From: Bacteroidales bacterium | Lineage (GTDB): Bacteria > Bacteroidota > Bacteroidia > Bacteroidales > Bacteroidaceae | Reading direction: 5' to 3' | Length of the DNA: 64,000 nucleotides | Assembly: GCA_030528885.1 (NCBI GenBank) | Contig: JAUMXY010000007.1 | Location: forward strand, 1 to 64,000 | Shown: in pieces, positions 62,614-64,000 of the stretch | Layout of the letters: every line of letters starts with the position of its first letter | Numbering within the stretch: position 1 is the stretch's first letter | Made by a program: the position numbers and the translations under genes | Notes under the pieces: model-generated | What the model was told of the DNA's origin: nothing | The model's database searches: none | The model's input: only the letters and a program-made list of their open reading frames with translations

Positions 62614-63222
62614 ATGGATAAGTTAAGTTATGCGCTTGGTCTGGGCATAGGCCAGCAGCTCAAGCAGATGGGTCTCAAGGATAGCCTTGTGATGGAAGAT
62701 TTTGCAGCGTCAATCACTGATGTTCTGAACGACAATGACCTGAAGGTGAGCAATCAGGAGGCTCAGCAAATCGTCAATTCTTTCTTCCAGAAGCTGGAGG
62801 CGGAGCAGAATGCTGCGAAGGCTGAGGCTGGTAAGGCTGCAAAAGCGGAAGGTGAGAAGTTCTTGGCTGAGAATGCGAAGAAAGAAGGTGTGACGGTGAC
62901 AAAGAGCGGCTTGCAGTATGAAGTGCTTGTTGAGGGCACTGGTAAGAAGCCCAAGGCCACGGATACCGTTCGTTGCCATTATGAAGGTCGTCTGCTTGAT
63001 GGCACAGTGTTTGACAGCAGCTACAAGCGCAACGAGCCTGCTGATTTCGGTTTGCAGCAAGTCATTGCCGGCTGGACGGAAGGTGTTCAGCTGATGGGCG
63101 AAGGTGCCAAGTTCCGTTTTTATATTCCTTACCTTCTCGCTTATGGCGAGGGTGGCGCTGGTGCCATGATACCTCCTTTTGCAACACTTATCTTTGATGT
63201 TGAGCTGATTAAGGTGCTTTAG
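62614..63222 (+). CDS. FKBP-type peptidyl-prolyl cis-trans isomerase (FkpA-like)
   Basis: 202 residues. An N-terminal helical dimerisation region (LSYALGLGIGQQLKQMGLKDSLVMEDFAASI) and an Ala/Glu/Lys-rich linker precede the FKBP domain: TKSGLQYEVLVEGTGKKPKATDTVRCHYEGRLLDGTVFDSSYKRNEPADFGLQQVIAGWTEGVQLMGEGAKFRFYIPYLLAYGE. The active-site Tyr, Asp and Trp positions are in place. No signal peptide, so it is probably cytoplasmic, unlike E. coli FkpA. It assists protein folding. Monocistronic. Confidence 0.95.
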   Translation: MDKLSYALGLGIGQQLKQMGLKDSLVMEDFAASITDVLNDNDLKVSNQEAQQIVNSFFQKLEAEQNAAKAEAGKAAKAEGEKFLAENAKKEGVTVTKSGLQYEVLVEGTGKKPKATDTVRCHYEGRLLDGTVFDSSYKRNEPADFGLQQVIAGWTEGVQLMGEGAKFRFYIPYLLAYGEGGAGAMIPPFATLIFDVELIKVL

Positions 63223-63346
63223 GAGATAGAGGAAGATATGCCGCCTTTCAGCGGCGAAGATAGAGGACGATACTTGTGCTAATGTACAAATCAAACGTCC
63301 TCTATCTCCTTTTATCTCCCTCTATCTCTTTCTCCTTCTACCTTTA

Positions 63347-64000
63347 TTACCTTTTTCTATCTCCCTCTACCATCTTGCCAATCTTGAGTTTGTCGCCAGA
63401 GAGGTCCACTTCAAAGAGGTGAGGCACTCGGATGTAGCGTCCGTTGACATTCTTGTGGCTGTGTACAGACATGAGCCAGTTGCCGTCGAAGGCACGGAAG
63501 AGCATGCCGTGACCGAAGTTGGGGGGAGTGATGGGTTGGGGCTCTTGTGTCCACGGACCATCCAGTGTGCCGCTCTCCGAGTAGGCGACTCCTTGAGTGT
63601 AAATGTCTTCAATCCAACTGGTCCATATCATGCCGAGGCGTCCTGTCCCTGTGCGGAAGAGATAGGGTCCGTCAGTGACCTTGCTGCGGCGCACCTTTCC
63701 GTCCTCAATCTCTCTGCTCCATGGCGAGTCGGATGCGCGGAACAGGAGTTTCCCCTGTCCTACAGAGCCGCTGAGGTCGGGCTTCAGCTGTATCTTCTCC
63801 ATGGTGCCGTTCCAGTTCTGCAGCCATTCGCCGCAGTAAATCATGTAAGGTTTGCCGTCGGTGTCCACCCAGAAGGTGCCGTCGAGCGTGGGCTGCGTGG
63901 CTGGCAGGTAGGTGGCGTCAGCCATTGGCCGATAGGGACCTTCGGGCTTGTCGCTGACAAGGATGTGGGAGGCGCGGCGTGGGATGATGTTTCCTCTGAC
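63347..64000 (-). CDS. GH43-family glycosidase (5' part outside window)
   Basis: The frame is open at the right edge, giving 217 visible residues plus stop; the start lies beyond 64000, and the internal ATG at 63925 is not the start. GH43 blades: HILVSDKPEGPYRPM, DGTFWVDTDGKPYMIYCGEWLQNWNG, VTDGPYLFRTGTGRLGMIWTSW (catalytic Glu region), GHGMLFRAFDGNWLMSVHSHK. The last blades match arabinanase/xylosidase-type GH43 proteins. It is on the minus strand, with no known partner in view. Substrate unknown. Confidence 0.85.
   Translation of the reverse strand, partial: VRGNIIPRRASHILVSDKPEGPYRPMADATYLPATQPTLDGTFWVDTDGKPYMIYCGEWLQNWNGTMEKIQLKPDLSGSVGQGKLLFRASDSPWSREIEDGKVRRSKVTDGPYLFRTGTGRLGMIWTSWIEDIYTQGVAYSESGTLDGPWTQEPQPITPPNFGHGMLFRAFDGNWLMSVHSHKNVNGRYIRVPHLFEVDLSGDKLKIGKMVEGDRKR

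Overview
The window comes from a Bacteroidota chromosome, most likely Bacteroidales and plausibly Prevotellaceae. Evidence: promoters of the TAnnTTTG type with a TTTG/TTG box about 18-20 bases upstream; a hybrid two-component system with an AraC output domain; a BtuB/BtuG-type corrinoid locus; GH127 and GH43 glycosidases; a fused KorA; Bacteroidota-type PutA; secreted proteins ending in a Gly-Gln/Gly-Arg plus G(I/V)xIxxGxK tail. The species cannot be fixed from sequence alone. No rRNA, tRNA, CRISPR array, prophage or complete insertion sequence was found.

Layout. 1-7.0 kb (minus): a corrinoid-uptake operon behind a cobalamin riboswitch, encoding a BtuB-like TonB receptor, a BtuG-like beta-propeller and a large GLUG-repeat lipoprotein that runs off the left edge. 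7.1-8.6 kb (minus): secreted alpha/beta hydrolase and DUF3237 protein. 8.7-9.9 kb: MscS-type channel. 10-17.1 kb (minus): ComM/YifB, a thioredoxin-fold lipoprotein, a TPR lipoprotein, a LolC/E-type permease, RbfA, an O-methyltransferase and AroQ. 17.3-19.5 kb: BlaI-like repressor and a BlaR1-like M56 peptidase broken by a frameshift. 20.2-22.8 kb: DUF4254, glycosyltransferase, LicD. 22.9-30.5 kb: a hybrid two-component regulator divergent from a 1132-residue secreted modular protein. 31.4-36.1 kb: a second surface-glycan block (GT2; then LPS-kinase-like, glycosyltransferase-like, galactofuranosyltransferase-like, LicD). 36.5-41.7 kb: small and housekeeping genes including Hsp20 and RfbB. 41.8-44.6 kb: 2-oxoacid:ferredoxin oxidoreductase KorAB. 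45-49.7 kb: GH127, a cytidylyltransferase, GH43 and Dabb. 50.7-54.2 kb: PutA. 54.5-63.2 kb: RecX, ComF, Lrp/AsnC, RdgB, glutaminyl cyclase, SufE, an MsbA-type ABC exporter, DprA, a thioesterase and an FKBP. The right edge cuts another GH43 gene.

The genes make up a gut- or oral-type glycan forager: outer-membrane scavenging of corrinoids, degradation of arabinose/galactose-containing plant glycans, and decoration of its own surface glycan (two LicD proteins, RfbB, an LPS-kinase-like protein). The most unusual feature is a dispersed intergenic element, four clear copies plus one diverged copy, built from three 15-base near-palindromes (consensus GGTGAGAGTCTCACC) at a 23-24 base pitch, enclosed in a larger inverted repeat and bordered by conserved flanks.
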